DNA of 64,000 nucleotides from Flavobacteriaceae bacterium (GCA_026988355.1 JALSLK010000071.1:1-64000); one strand, 5' to 3'; shown: positions 1-8,981, numbered from the stretch's first letter. The notes: generated by a model from the sequence alone, not told the origin. Translations and numbers: made by a program.

Positions 1-92
1 TTAATGCTAAAATAAAAGGGTTTAGAACACAATTAAGAGGAGTCAGAAAAGTGGATTTCTTCATGTTTAGATTACAAAAATTATTTGCCTAA
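1..92 (+). mobile_element. 3' end of an ISAon1-like (ISL3-type) transposase
   Basis: Reading frame 3 is open from the window edge to a TAA at 90-92 and gives 29 residues beginning NAKIKGFRTQLRGVRKV and ending FFMFRLQKLFA. The pattern NAKIKxFRxQxRGVRxxxFFxFRLxKLxA is what I recall as the C-terminus of ISAon1-type transposases common in Bacteroidetes. That assignment is from memory, not from a search. The N-terminal bulk lies outside the window. The IS end probably lies between about 93 and 140; I could not define the terminal repeat or target duplication because the other end is not visible. The frame downstream belongs to a gene interrupted by the element. Confidence 0.65.
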
Positions 93-116
93 ATATAAAA
101 ATCCCACAAGTTTTGA

Positions 117-1010
117 GACTGTTCCGTAACAACCTGCCACCCTGCATTAAACATCATTGACCAAGGCGATTCTAGTCACGGAGGAGGTACAACAGGAGAT
201 GGTTCATCAAATAGTAGCACTCCAAATACCGACAACTCAAACGATAGTAATGATATTGTAATTGGAACCTCTCCTTTTGAAGGAGAAGGGACTGGACGAA
301 GAAAAGAATGTAGGAAAATTAAAAAAATATTAGAGAATAATAATTCATTATATATGAATAAAGTTCGTGATTTAAAAAACAAAGACACTTTAACATACGA
401 AACTTCTGTCGCTATTTTTGATGATAATTCTATTGGAGAGTATCAAGGTGTGGCAAATAATTCAACCGTTCAAACATTACCTACCTCACCATCATCAGAT
501 TATATTTCTATGGCTCACGTACATAATGAAAATGCTACTATAAAATCATATTCTGTGCCTTCACTTGGCGATTTACAATGGATTGCAAGACGCTATAAAG
601 ATGGTTATTTAAACACCTCTGAATTTACTGCTTTTTTAGCAACCGCAGATGGCACGTATTTTGCTTTAACTATAAATAACCCAACAAAATTATGGAAATT
701 CTTTAGATATATGGATGCAGGAAATTTTAACATTACAATTCAAGAAAGAATAGAAGCTTCCAAAAAATTAAAAGAAGTATATAAACCTATTTTAAAAAAA
801 TATTATTACGACGAGCAATCTGCTTTAATACAAGAAAATGCACAAGGAGCAACTAACAATGAACAACAGCTTAGATATTTTATGCAATTCTTAAAAGAGG
901 CTGATATTGGTATAACAGTTTTTGAAAGCAATGAAAACTTTAGTACTTTTACAAAACTTAGTATAAAGGGCTTTGATGTTAAAAGAAGTACAACTCCTTG
1001 TACTTTATAA
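117..1010 (+). pseudogene. Uncharacterised protein, 5' end removed by the insertion sequence
   Basis: The frame is open from a TGA at 114-116 to the stop at 1010. The first ATG is at 354, but the codons before it read as real protein: a Gly/Ser/Thr/Asn-rich linker (about 183-290) and then a basic helix (about 297-335) that runs straight into the 354 ATG. The true start was therefore probably in DNA now replaced by the IS. The conserved-looking core has AHVHNEN followed about 15 residues later by SLGDL. Flavobacterial proteins with an AHVHP...S.xD pattern are, as far as I recall, uncharacterised. A 218-residue product could still be made from 354. No function is assigned. Confidence 0.6.
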
Positions 1011-1031
1011 TAAACTTAAAAATATAAAATA

Positions 1032-1520
1032 ATGAAAAATTTAATAATAATAACATTTTTAATATCAAGTATAGCTCTATTTTCACAAACACAAAGAGAT
1101 GATTTTTTAGGTATTTGGGAGTGGCAAAATAATAATCAAACTTTTAGAGTAAACTTTTTTAATGAACCTGATGGAGACGGAACATTTTCCTTAGCAGGAC
1201 ATTTTACTATGTTAGAGACAGATGTTAGTGGAAATGAAACTATTCTATATACTTCCGATAGATTTATAGAAACTACAAATGAAAGATTTATACCTATGAT
1301 TAATGGTGGTAGGTATTGTGATTGGATTGATAGTTTTAGATTTTCTTTAATGGATAATACAACAACAAAAACTCTTTTATTAGGGGTTTTAGATTTAAAA
1401 TTTATTAGTATCTCTCTAGGAAATCCATTACAAATTACTTGGAAATTAAGAGTTGATGGTATGGCTAGTGTAGGAGAAGTATTTAATGTTCCAACAGATA
1501 TTACTTTAACAAAACAATAA
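1032..1520 (+). CDS. Small secreted protein, possibly DUF6705/lipocalin-like
   Basis: The product is 162 residues with an N-terminal signal peptide that ends near FSQTQ at residue 20, so it is exported. The mature part alternates hydrophobic and polar residues (GIWEWQNNNQTFRV, ITWKLRVDGMAS), which suggests a beta barrel, and the opening 'GIWEW' resembles small lipocalin-like Bacteroidetes proteins of the DUF6705 type. I make that link from memory and hold it weakly. It starts 21 bp after the beheaded gene and is probably its operon partner, so it may have lost its normal promoter when the IS inserted. Confidence 0.55.
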   Translation: MKNLIIITFLISSIALFSQTQRDDFLGIWEWQNNNQTFRVNFFNEPDGDGTFSLAGHFTMLETDVSGNETILYTSDRFIETTNERFIPMINGGRYCDWIDSFRFSLMDNTTTKTLLLGVLDLKFISISLGNPLQITWKLRVDGMASVGEVFNVPTDITLTKQ

Positions 1521-1583
1521 TGAAATATAGTTCATCTTATTAAAAAAAGAATGTCAGCAATGGCGGTCTATAATTCCTTTGTT

Positions 1584-1633
1584 ATACCAATTCAATTATA
1601 AAATACGCAAAAGAGCACCAAGAAAATTTGGTA
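1584..1633. repeat. Short copy (A) of the ATACCAA...TTGGTAT dispersed repeat
   Basis: The left end reads ATACCAATTCAA and the right end AAATTTGGTA, an imperfect inverted repeat about 50 bp long. It lies between the small secreted protein gene and the end of trpA. Other copies are at 20991, 35899, 49329, 49452 and 58304. I see nothing else in this gap. Confidence 0.5.
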
Positions 1634-1643
1634 ATTCGTCTAA

Positions 1644-2411
1644 TTAGATTACAGATTGTACAAACGCTTTTACACTTCCTTCTAAATCGTTATTTTTTGA
1701 CAATGCTTTGATAAAGGCACTACCAATAATTGCTCCTTCTGCGTGTTTACATGCTGTATCAAATGTTTTTTTATTGGATATTCCGAATCCTATTAACTTT
1801 GGATTTTTAAGATTTAGTTTGTTGATATGTTCAAAATAATCCAATTGATTTTGTTGTATATCACTTTTTGAACCCGTAATAGCAAAAGACGATACTATGT
1901 ATAAGAAACCTGAACTTTCGTTGTCTATTAATCGTATTCTATCGTCGGTAGTTTGTGGTGTAATTAAAAATATAAAGTCCAAATCTAAATGTTGAAGTAT
2001 CTGTTTGTATTTTTCTTGGTAAATTGCTAATGGTAAATCTGGAATTATAAATCCGTCTACTCCTACAGCTTTTGCTTTTTCAAAAAAGGCTTTATCTCCA
2101 TATTGTAAAATTTGGTTATAATATCCCATCATTAGTATTGGAATGGTTACTGTTTTTCGAATTTCTTCAATTTGTTTAAAAATAAGTGCTAGTGTTATTC
2201 CATTTTCAATAGCAACTTCACTACTGTGTTGTATCGTTGGCCCATCTGCTAGTGGATCTGAAAATGGCATACCAATTTCAATCATACTCACTCCATTTTT
2301 TACCAACTCTTGTACAATAGGAACGGTATCATTTAATTTTGGAAATCCAGCTGTTACGTATATGTTTAGTATGTTTTTTTTTGTTCTAAATAATTCTTCT
2401 GTACGTTTCAT
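1644..2411 (-). CDS. trpA: Tryptophan synthase alpha chain
   Basis: TrpA cleaves indole-3-glycerol phosphate to indole and glyceraldehyde 3-phosphate; the indole passes to TrpB in the alpha2-beta2 complex. The 255-residue product is a TIM barrel of normal length, slightly shorter than the E. coli protein. It carries the signature EIGMPFSDPLADGP, placing the two catalytic acids at Glu45 and Asp56, and the phosphate-loop region GFGISN near residues 208-213. It is the last gene of the trp operon, 52 bp after trpB. The ATG at 2411 fits the family N-terminus. Confidence 0.97.
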   Translation of the reverse strand: MKRTEELFRTKKNILNIYVTAGFPKLNDTVPIVQELVKNGVSMIEIGMPFSDPLADGPTIQHSSEVAIENGITLALIFKQIEEIRKTVTIPILMMGYYNQILQYGDKAFFEKAKAVGVDGFIIPDLPLAIYQEKYKQILQHLDLDFIFLITPQTTDDRIRLIDNESSGFLYIVSSFAITGSKSDIQQNQLDYFEHINKLNLKNPKLIGFGISNKKTFDTACKHAEGAIIGSAFIKALSKNNDLEGSVKAFVQSVI

Positions 2412-2463
2412 TTTTTTATTTTATCAGTCAGCACTTCATTTAAAATGAAATTCTAACTATTTA

Positions 2464-3642
2464 TTAATCCATCCTGTTAATATAAGTCTCCATATCTTTA
2501 TCTCCTCTTCCTGAAAGATTTACAACGATATTTTCGTCTGGTTTACACGTTATTTTTTTTAGTACTGCTAATGCATGTGCCGACTCTAATGCTGGAATGA
2601 TACCTTCTAGTAGCGTTAATTCAAACGCTGCATCTAAGGCTTCTTTGTCTGTTGCTCCAATAAATTTACCTCTTCCTGTTTTAAATAAATGTGCATGTAA
2701 TGGTCCAACTCCTGGATAATCTAATCCTGCTGAAATGGAATATGGTTCGGTTATTTGCCCTTCGCTGTTTTGCATCAATAGGGTTTTACTTCCGTGAATT
2801 ATACCTTCGCTACCAACTTGTGTGGTTGCTGCGGTTTTACCTGTTGCTACACCTAAACCATCTGCTTCTACTGCTATTAATTCTACTTTTGTATTGTCTA
2901 AATAATGGTAAAATGCTCCTGCTGCATTGCTTCCTCCTCCAACACATGCGATAATTTTATCTGGATAATCTCGCCCTGTTTTTTCTTGTAATTGACTTAA
3001 CATTTCTTTACTTATTATCGATTGAAATCGCGCTACCATATCTGGGTATGGATGTGGTCCTACAACAGAACCAATCAAATAATAGGTATCTACTGGATTT
3101 GCAATCCAATCTCTAATCGCCTCATTTGTTGCATCTTTTAGCGTTTTACTTCCAGAAATGGCTGGTCTTACTTCTGCTCCTAACATTTTCATTCGTGCCA
3201 CATTTGGCGCTTGTCGTTTTATATCTACTTCGCCCATATATACAATGCATTCTAAACCCATTAATGCACATACTGTTGCTGTTGCTACTCCATGTTGTCC
3301 TGCGCCAGTTTCGGCAATAATTCGCTGTTTCCCCATCTGTTTCGCTACTAAAATCTGACCTATTGTATTGTTTATTTTATGTGCTCCTGTATGGTTTAGA
3401 TCTTCTCGTTTTAAAAATATATTGGTGTTGTATTTTTTAGATAAGCGTTTTGCATAATACAAAGGTGTTGGTCTTCCAACGTATTCTTTTAACAAATCTT
3501 TAAATTCTTTTTTAAATACTTTGGAGTTAATTATTTGTAAATAATTCTCTTTTAATTCATTGGTGTTATGGTATAACATTTCTGGGATAAATGCTCCTCC
3601 AAATTCGCCATAAAATCCTTGTTCGTTACCCTTGTAATTCAT
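2464..3642 (-). CDS. trpB: Tryptophan synthase beta chain
   Basis: TrpB is a PLP enzyme that condenses indole with serine to give tryptophan. The 392-residue product has the expected length. The cofactor lysine is Lys89 in HTGAHKINN, followed by the catalytic-glutamate segment [19 protein letters not shown] is the PLP phosphate loop. The N-terminal [11 protein letters not shown] motif is typical of TrpB1, so this is the complex-forming form, consistent with the adjacent trpA. Its start overlaps the trpF end by 17 bp, which indicates translational coupling. Confidence 0.98.
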   Translation of the reverse strand: MNYKGNEQGFYGEFGGAFIPEMLYHNTNELKENYLQIINSKVFKKEFKDLLKEYVGRPTPLYYAKRLSKKYNTNIFLKREDLNHTGAHKINNTIGQILVAKQMGKQRIIAETGAGQHGVATATVCALMGLECIVYMGEVDIKRQAPNVARMKMLGAEVRPAISGSKTLKDATNEAIRDWIANPVDTYYLIGSVVGPHPYPDMVARFQSIISKEMLSQLQEKTGRDYPDKIIACVGGGSNAAGAFYHYLDNTKVELIAVEADGLGVATGKTAATTQVGSEGIIHGSKTLLMQNSEGQITEPYSISAGLDYPGVGPLHAHLFKTGRGKFIGATDKEALDAAFELTLLEGIIPALESAHALAVLKKITCKPDENIVVNLSGRGDKDMETYINRMD

Positions 3643-4237
3643 TATAAAATGTTTTTATGTTTTTTATATTTTTTAGTGCTGGTTCTATTTCGAATCCGCT
3701 ATTTATATCTATTCCTATAAATTTTAGATGTTTTATTTTTCTTATTTCGGACGCCATTGTTGCGTCAATTCCGCCACTAAGTAAAAAAGGTATTTTTCCT
3801 TTATAATTTTGTAATAATTTCCAATCGAATACAACTCCATTTCCTCCTGCTTTTTTACCAAATGCATCAAATAAAAAAAGTTCGCAAGTAGGTTCGTATT
3901 TTTTTAATCGTTCAAAATCAAAACCTTCTTTTATATTAAATGCCTTTATTACTTTTAGATTTTTATTTTTAATTTTACGACAAAACTGTGGGGCTTCTTT
4001 TCCGTGTAATTGGATATAATCTAATTTAAAATTTTTTGTTTTTTGCAATATAAAATCTATCGTTTTATCTACAAATACGCCTACTTTTTTTATCGTTTTT
4101 GGTATTTCCACTTCTGGTTTTACGAGTACATTACGGCTTGATTCTTCATGAAATATAAATCCAATAAAATCTGGTTGAACTTGTATTAGTTCAACTATGT
4201 TGGTTTTGTTTCTCATGCCACAAACTTTTAATTTCAT
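3626..4237 (-). CDS. trpF: Phosphoribosylanthranilate isomerase
   Basis: TrpF catalyses the Amadori rearrangement of phosphoribosylanthranilate to CdRP. The 203-residue single-domain TIM barrel has the N-terminal KVCGMRN motif with catalytic Cys6. The [16 protein letters not shown] segment carries the general-acid aspartate region, and [13 protein letters not shown] binds phosphate. It is a separate protein here rather than fused to TrpC as in E. coli. It overlaps trpC by 4 bp (ATGA) and trpB by 17 bp. Confidence 0.95.
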   Translation of the reverse strand: MKLKVCGMRNKTNIVELIQVQPDFIGFIFHEESSRNVLVKPEVEIPKTIKKVGVFVDKTIDFILQKTKNFKLDYIQLHGKEAPQFCRKIKNKNLKVIKAFNIKEGFDFERLKKYEPTCELFLFDAFGKKAGGNGVVFDWKLLQNYKGKIPFLLSGGIDATMASEIRKIKHLKFIGIDINSGFEIEPALKNIKNIKTFYNELQG

Positions 4238-5022
4238 TGTTTTTTTATTTTTCTAATAAACTCCATACACGCTTGTTCTGGCGATGTTGTTTTCATAAAA
4301 TTTTCGCCTATTAAAAAACCTTCAAATCCGTATTTTTTTAGTTCTATAATATTTTTATAATCGCTTATACCACTCTCTGCTATTTTTATTGTTTCTTTTG
4401 GCAATTGTTTACTGAGTTTAATGGAGTTTTCAAAATCCACTTCAAAAGTTTTTAAATTTCTGTTATTTATTCCTACTAAATTTATTTCTGGAATGTATTT
4501 TTCTAGTTCTTTTTCTGTGTGTACTTCTAATAAAACTTCTAATCTTAATTGATGTGCTAAATTGGTATATTGTTTAATTTCTTTTTTGCTTAATACTGCT
4601 GCTATTAATAATATTACATCTGCTCCTATTGCTTTTGCTTCCAATATTTGATATTCCGAAATGATAAAATCTTTTCTTAATATTGGACATGTATTTATTT
4701 TTCTAGCATTTAAAATATCTTCATTTCGTCCTCCAAAAAAATGGGTATCTGTTAATATAGATAATCCTGAAACGCCTGCTTTCTCATACCCTTTTATTAC
4801 ATCTTCTACTTTTGATGTTCCATTAATTAATCCTTTGGATGGTGATTTTCGTTTAAATTCTGCTATTATTCCGCTTTTATCTGTTCTTAATATAAATTCT
4901 TTTAAGGATTTTGTTTCGGATTTAAAATACTTACTTTTCTCCAATTCTTTTACGGAAAATATTGCTTTATTTTTTAGAACTTCTTTTCGTTTATATGCTA
5001 TTATTTTATCTAAAATTGTCAT
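4234..5022 (-). CDS. trpC: Indole-3-glycerol phosphate synthase
   Basis: TrpC closes the indole ring, converting CdRP to indole-3-glycerol phosphate. The 262-residue product is a stand-alone TIM barrel of normal length. Diagnostic segments are EFKRKSPSKG (catalytic lysine and substrate loop), CPILRKDFIISEYQ, GINNRNLKTF and AESGI (phosphate binding). It lies 23 bp after trpD and overlaps trpF by 4 bp, in the usual Bacteroidetes order. Confidence 0.96.
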   Translation of the reverse strand: MTILDKIIAYKRKEVLKNKAIFSVKELEKSKYFKSETKSLKEFILRTDKSGIIAEFKRKSPSKGLINGTSKVEDVIKGYEKAGVSGLSILTDTHFFGGRNEDILNARKINTCPILRKDFIISEYQILEAKAIGADVILLIAAVLSKKEIKQYTNLAHQLRLEVLLEVHTEKELEKYIPEINLVGINNRNLKTFEVDFENSIKLSKQLPKETIKIAESGISDYKNIIELKKYGFEGFLIGENFMKTTSPEQACMEFIRKIKKQ

Positions 5023-5045
5023 GCTCTATATTGTTTTATTCTTTT

Positions 5046-6032
5046 TCATTCAACTATTTTTTGTAATACTTGGTATGCATTTCCTGAGTCTATTGATTCT
5101 TTTGCTATTGCTGTACATTCTGCTAAAGTTTTGGTTGGTTCAAAATTTCTTATTGCAAAGGATGCATTTGCTAGTACTACATTTTTTTGTGCTGCGGTAC
5201 AGTTGTTCTTTAATATTTCTACAAATATTTTTGCTGAGCTCTTCACTGTTGAACCTCCATATATATCGGATTGTTTGTGTGTTTTAAATCCGATATCTTC
5301 TGGCGATAATAATGCTTCTCCTTCATTTGAAAACGCTTTAAACTTTCCTGTTAAGGAAATTTCATCATAACCGTCTAAACTATGCAAAATGGTATATTTT
5401 TTTTCAGAATCTTGTATCAAGTAATTATATATTCGTGCTACTTCTAAATTAAATACTCCTACCAATTGATTTTGTGGAAAACTTGGATTTACCAATGGTC
5501 CTAACATATTAAAAAAAGTTTTTATTCCTAACTCTCTACGTATTGGTCCTACATTTTTCATTGCTGGATGAAATAATGGCGCATGCATCATACAAAAATT
5601 TGCTTCATCTATTTGTTTTTTAAGAATGGTCTCATCATTTGTAAATTTGTATCCTAAATACTCTAATACGTTTGATGATCCACAAGACGATGACACTCCA
5701 TAATTTCCATGTTTTGCTACTTTATATCCAGCTCCAGCGATTACAAATGCCGATAATGTTGAGATGTTAAACGTATCTTTACCATCGCCTCCTGTGCCAC
5801 ACACATCAATGGTATTAAAATCGGATAAATCTATTTTTAGGCATAAATCTAAGAGTGCATTTCGGAATCCTTTTAATTCGTTTACCGATATATTTCGCAT
5901 CAAATATACCGTTAAAAAAGCAGCTATTTGCGATGGATTAAACTCTCCTTTTCCTATTCTTGTTAAAATTTTATATGCTTCTTTTTCAGAAAGTTCTTGA
6001 TGTTCAAATAATGTATTTAGTGTGTTCTTCAT
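5046..6032 (-). CDS. trpD: Anthranilate phosphoribosyltransferase
   Basis: TrpD transfers the phosphoribosyl group of PRPP to anthranilate. The 328-residue protein has the helical N-terminal domain and then the PRPP loop CGTGGDGKDTFNIST at residues 78-92. KHGNYGVSSSCGSSNVLE and NVGPIRRELGIKTFFNMLGPL bind anthranilate and magnesium in the family. It is not fused to trpG, and there are only 3 bp between the two genes. Confidence 0.97.
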   Translation of the reverse strand: MKNTLNTLFEHQELSEKEAYKILTRIGKGEFNPSQIAAFLTVYLMRNISVNELKGFRNALLDLCLKIDLSDFNTIDVCGTGGDGKDTFNISTLSAFVIAGAGYKVAKHGNYGVSSSCGSSNVLEYLGYKFTNDETILKKQIDEANFCMMHAPLFHPAMKNVGPIRRELGIKTFFNMLGPLVNPSFPQNQLVGVFNLEVARIYNYLIQDSEKKYTILHSLDGYDEISLTGKFKAFSNEGEALLSPEDIGFKTHKQSDIYGGSTVKSSAKIFVEILKNNCTAAQKNVVLANASFAIRNFEPTKTLAECTAIAKESIDSGNAYQVLQKIVE

Positions 6033-6035
6033 ATC

Positions 6036-6608
6036 TTATATTTCTAAAAAATTACGAATCATTTTTTTTCCGTGTTCGGTTAATATCGATTCTGGATGAT
6101 ATTGTACGCCATACAGTTGGTAATCTTTGTGTTTTAAAGACATTATTTGTCCATTTTTTTCTTTGGATGTTATCTTTAGTTCTTTTGGAAAATTTTCGAT
6201 TGCTACAACCCAACTGTGGTATCTTCCGACATTAAATTCTCTAGGTAAATCTTTGTATAATAGGTCTTCTTTTTCTATTACCTGAATTGGTGTTGCTACA
6301 CCATGAAATACTTTTTCTAGATTTTTTAATGTTCCGCCATAAACTTCTCCTATGGCTTGCATTCCTAGGCAAACTCCTAGTATTTTTTTTGTTGCCGCAT
6401 ATTTTTTAATGACTTCTTTTAATATTCCTGCATCTTTTGGTAATCCTGGTCCTGGCGATAAAATTATTGTATCGTATTTTGTTACTTCTTCTATGCTTAT
6501 TGCATCGTTTCTATATACTTCTACAATTGCGTCGGATTCTTCTTTTATATAATGTACCAAATTGTAGGTAAATGAATCGTAATTATCTAATACTAGTATT
6601 TTTTCCAT
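6036..6608 (-). CDS. trpG: Anthranilate synthase glutamine amidotransferase subunit
   Basis: TrpG releases ammonia from glutamine for TrpE. It is a class I amidotransferase of 190 residues with LDNYDSFTYN at the N-terminus, the oxyanion segment SPGPG, nucleophile Cys80 in LGVCLGMQA, and the His/Glu pair of the triad in QYHPESIL near the C-terminus. In some bacteria the same subunit also serves PabB; no pabB is visible here. It is 3 bp after trpE and almost certainly co-translated. Confidence 0.96.
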   Translation of the reverse strand: MEKILVLDNYDSFTYNLVHYIKEESDAIVEVYRNDAISIEEVTKYDTIILSPGPGLPKDAGILKEVIKKYAATKKILGVCLGMQAIGEVYGGTLKNLEKVFHGVATPIQVIEKEDLLYKDLPREFNVGRYHSWVVAIENFPKELKITSKEKNGQIMSLKHKDYQLYGVQYHPESILTEHGKKMIRNFLEI

Positions 6609-6611
6609 AAC

Positions 6612-8006
6612 TTATATTGTTTCTGCTAATTTTAATGCTTTTTTTAATGCGCCTAACTTGTTATTGACTTCTTGCAATTCATTTTCTTCATTAGAACTTA
6701 CTACTACTCCTGCTCCTGCTTGAAAGAATAAGGTATTGTTTTTACTTAAAAAACTACGGATTGTTATTGCGTGATTTATAGATCCATCAAATCCAAATAC
6801 ACCAATTGCTCCTCCATAAAACCCTCTATGTTGGTTTTCGTATTCGTTAATTAATTGCATGGCTCTATATTTTGGTGCTCCTGATAATGTTCCTGCTGGA
6901 AAGGTATCTGCAAAAATTTGTAGGGAATCGGAGTTGGATTCTAAATCTGCTTCTACTTCAGATACTAAGTGAATTACATGACTGTAAAATTGTGTTTCTT
7001 TATAGGTTTTGACCGTTACATTTTTTCCATGTCTACTCAAATCATTTCTTGCTAAATCTACAAGCATGGTATGCTCTGCATTTTCTTTTGGATCTTTTGC
7101 TAGTTCTTCTGCTAATTTCTTATCTTCTATATCATTTCCTGTTCTTTTAAATGTTCCTGCTATCGGATTTATAATTGCTTTTGCTTTACTCACTTTTAAT
7201 TGTGCCTCTGGCGATGAACCAAATAGTTTATAATTCCCAAAATCAAAATAAAATAAATATGGTGATGGATTTACCGATCGTAATGCACGATACACATTAA
7301 AATCATCTCCATTAAATTTTTGTAAAAATTGTCTTGACATGACTATTTGAAATACATCTCCTTGCTGACAATGTTCTTTCCCTTTGGTAATTAATTCTTT
7401 AAAATCATTGTCTGAAATATTTGTTGCTATCTCTCCTTGCAACTTAAATTGGTACTGTGGTCGACTATTACTGCTAACTAAATCTGTAATTTTATCTATG
7501 TTTGATACTTCTCCTTCTATCAAATTTTCTAAGATTGTCAACTCGTTTTTAAAATGATCTATTTGTATAATATATCTAAAAAAGGCATAATGCATTTCTG
7601 GTGTATGGTATTTTTTATCTTTGGAAATATTTATATCTAATGTTTCAAAATATTTTACTGCATCGTAATTTGTATACCCAAAAAGTCCATTTACTGCATT
7701 GTTATTTTTTATATCAAAACTACCTAACAAGGTTTGTAATTCTTTAATTACTTGTTTCCTTTTTGTTATTTGTATGGTATTTTCTAAAGTAAGTCCTTTT
7801 ATATTTATTGTTTTGTCTTCTACTATAAATGAGACTAATGGTTCTAAACAAATAAATGAAAAATTATTTTCGGTTGCATGATAGTCGGAACTTTCTAACA
7901 AGAATGAATTGTGAAATTTATCTCGTAATTTTAAATATAAACCTACTGGTGTAACCAAATCGGATAATGTTTTTTTTGTTTTTAGATTAATTTTAATTTT
8001 TTTCAT
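6612..8006 (-). CDS. trpE: Anthranilate synthase component I
   Basis: TrpE makes anthranilate from chorismate with ammonia from TrpG. The C-terminal chorismate-binding domain is intact (GDVFQIVMSRQF, NPSPYLF, PIAGTFKRTG, DLARNDLSRHG, FPAGTLSGAPK). The N-terminal LLESSD segment matches the LLES tryptophan feedback motif, so feedback inhibition is likely. The frame is open 13 codons further to 8045, but those codons run through the attenuator hairpin at 8025-8050. I therefore choose the ATG at 8006, giving 464 residues that begin MKKIKINLKTKK. Expression is probably controlled by the upstream attenuator. Confidence 0.95.
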   Translation of the reverse strand: MKKIKINLKTKKTLSDLVTPVGLYLKLRDKFHNSFLLESSDYHATENNFSFICLEPLVSFIVEDKTINIKGLTLENTIQITKRKQVIKELQTLLGSFDIKNNNAVNGLFGYTNYDAVKYFETLDINISKDKKYHTPEMHYAFFRYIIQIDHFKNELTILENLIEGEVSNIDKITDLVSSNSRPQYQFKLQGEIATNISDNDFKELITKGKEHCQQGDVFQIVMSRQFLQKFNGDDFNVYRALRSVNPSPYLFYFDFGNYKLFGSSPEAQLKVSKAKAIINPIAGTFKRTGNDIEDKKLAEELAKDPKENAEHTMLVDLARNDLSRHGKNVTVKTYKETQFYSHVIHLVSEVEADLESNSDSLQIFADTFPAGTLSGAPKYRAMQLINEYENQHRGFYGGAIGVFGFDGSINHAITIRSFLSKNNTLFFQAGAGVVVSSNEENELQEVNNKLGALKKALKLAETI

Positions 8007-8020
8007 TGTGTTTATTGCAT

Positions 8021-8102
8021 AAAAAAGGCTTGTCGTAATCGACAAGCCTTTATAGAGTATTATAATGGATTTTTAGATTACGTTTTTTAAGTAAAACGAA
8101 TC
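8021..8102 (-). promoter_or_regulatory. trp operon attenuator (segments 1-4)
   Basis: Read on the minus strand, four segments make mutually exclusive hairpins. Segment 1 (8093-8102, GATTCGTTTT) overlaps the end of the last Trp codon and the Ile-Arg-Phe codons of trpL. Segment 2 (8076-8086, AAAACGTAATC) is its complement with one bulge. CGTAATC of segment 2 (8076-8082) is perfectly complementary to GATTACG (8034-8040) at the tip of the terminator. The terminator stem is 11 bp (8025-8035 with 8040-8050) with a 4-nt loop and a run of U (8021-8026). A ribosome stalled at the Trp codons would cover segment 1, free segment 2 to pair with the tip of the terminator, and allow read-through into trpE. 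Confidence 0.85.
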
Positions 8103-8137
8103 CACCACCAGTTTGTATTTTTTGTTGTATTTATCAT
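8087..8137 (-). CDS. trpL: trp operon leader peptide with three consecutive Trp codons
   Basis: The ATG at 8135-8137 opens a 16-codon frame reading MINTTKNTNWWWIRFT and ending with TAA at 8087-8089. The codons TGG TGG TGG occupy 8102-8110. Three Trp codons in a peptide this short, 81 nt ahead of trpE and followed at once by a terminator with a matching antiterminator segment, identify a transcription-attenuation leader. Tryptophan shortage would stall the ribosome on these codons. The predicted transcription start is only a few bases upstream, so the message may be nearly leaderless. Confidence 0.85.
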   Translation of the reverse strand: MINTTKNTNWWWIRFT

Positions 8138-8179
8138 TTGTTTAAACAAATATATATAAAATTAATTAATTAATTCCAA
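8137..8179 (-). promoter_or_regulatory. Predicted trp operon promoter with overlapping palindrome
   Basis: On the minus strand TATATTTG (8147-8154) matches the Bacteroidetes -7 element TAnnTTTG, with a TTG at 8177-8179 as a possible -33 element at a slightly long spacing. The 14-bp perfect palindrome TTTGTTTAAACAAA spans 8137-8150, from inside the -7 element to the trpL start codon, and could be an operator. The promoter reaches into the end of the thioredoxin gene. Confidence 0.5.
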
Positions 8180-8469
8180 TTTTTTTCAATAATTGTTTTT
8201 AATTGTAATGCTGGTACAACTCCAGATTGTCTCCAGACTTGCTTTCCTTTTTTAAATAAAATTAAGGTTGGCACTCCTCTTACTTGGTATGCTGCCGATA
8301 CTGATGGGTTTTTATCTACATCTATTTTTATGATTTTAATTTTATCTTTTAACATGGACTTTATTTCCTTTAGAATTGGTAACATTGCTTTACATGGTCC
8401 ACACCACACTGCTGAAAAATCGACCAATACGGGTACTTCTTGATTTATTATTTCTTTAAATGAAGCCAT
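8170..8469 (-). CDS. Thioredoxin
   Basis: This is a cytoplasmic dithiol-disulfide oxidoreductase of 99 residues, close to the usual length. The active site is WCGPCK with Cys23 and Cys26, and the cis-proline loop is [13 protein letters not shown]. There is no signal peptide. It lies directly upstream of the trp leader in the same orientation, but trp has its own promoter, so co-regulation is unlikely. Its neighbour upstream is the metal chaperone of the sulfide cluster, and a role in low-molecular-weight persulfide reduction is possible but not shown. Confidence 0.93.
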   Translation of the reverse strand: MASFKEIINQEVPVLVDFSAVWCGPCKAMLPILKEIKSMLKDKIKIIKIDVDKNPSVSAAYQVRGVPTLILFKKGKQVWRQSGVVPALQLKTIIEKNWN

Positions 8470-8641
8470 TTTTATAATTATTTAAAATACGACGACTTAA
8501 GGAGGACAAATAAAAGGCAATTTTTTTGAATAATTTTTAATAAATAACAGGTTATTCCTTAAAATTTATTCTTCAAATCTCACCATTTCTTCATTTTCTG
8601 TAAATAGAAATCTTAGTCGAACTTTATTTTATATGCATTAA

Positions 8642-8911
8642 TTAATCGTTACTCATTTTACCTGTTGCACAACTTACAAATGATTTTGCTTTGTGCATCA
8701 CTGTATTGGCATCTCCAACTTCTGGATATCCCATTTTAGATAATTTTTCTTTTACTTCCATAAAAATTTCTTCTGATACCTCATTTATTTTTATTTCTGA
8801 TTTTTCTAAAGTTACTTCTACTTCATTTATACCTTCAAGAGAAAGTAATCCTTTTTTAATAGTATTTGCACATCCATTACATTTTAAATTTAATATATTT
8901 ATTGTAGTCAT
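8642..8911 (-). CDS. Heavy-metal-associated (CopZ-like) chaperone
   Basis: This 89-residue protein has an HMA ferredoxin-like fold, with the metal motif LKCNGCANTIKKGL (Cys11 and Cys14) close to the N-terminus and the fold closing near residue 68. It probably binds copper(I) and passes it on, or buffers it. A C-terminal tail of about 20 residues adds a further cysteine (SFVSCATGK), which is not typical of CopZ. It lies 70 bp after the 43-residue protein that follows the first SQR gene and may belong to that transcript; copper handling and sulfide chemistry are linked because sulfide precipitates copper. Confidence 0.85.
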   Translation of the reverse strand: MTTINILNLKCNGCANTIKKGLLSLEGINEVEVTLEKSEIKINEVSEEIFMEVKEKLSKMGYPEVGDANTVMHKAKSFVSCATGKMSND

Positions 8912-8981
8912 TTTTTTTATTTTTAGTTACTGTTTTTTTTGTTGTAAAACTTCTTTTGAGTTTACTACTGGTCAAATATAA

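Noticed and set aside
7981-8045. Longer trpE starting at 8045
   Set aside because: The extra 13 codons lie across the attenuator hairpin; the ATG at 8006 fits the TrpE N-terminus.
8470-8641. Open frame after the metal chaperone gene (minus strand) reading KVRLRFLFTENEEMVRFEE then stop
   Set aside because: It has no start codon and is under 30 codons; the gap holds no convincing feature.
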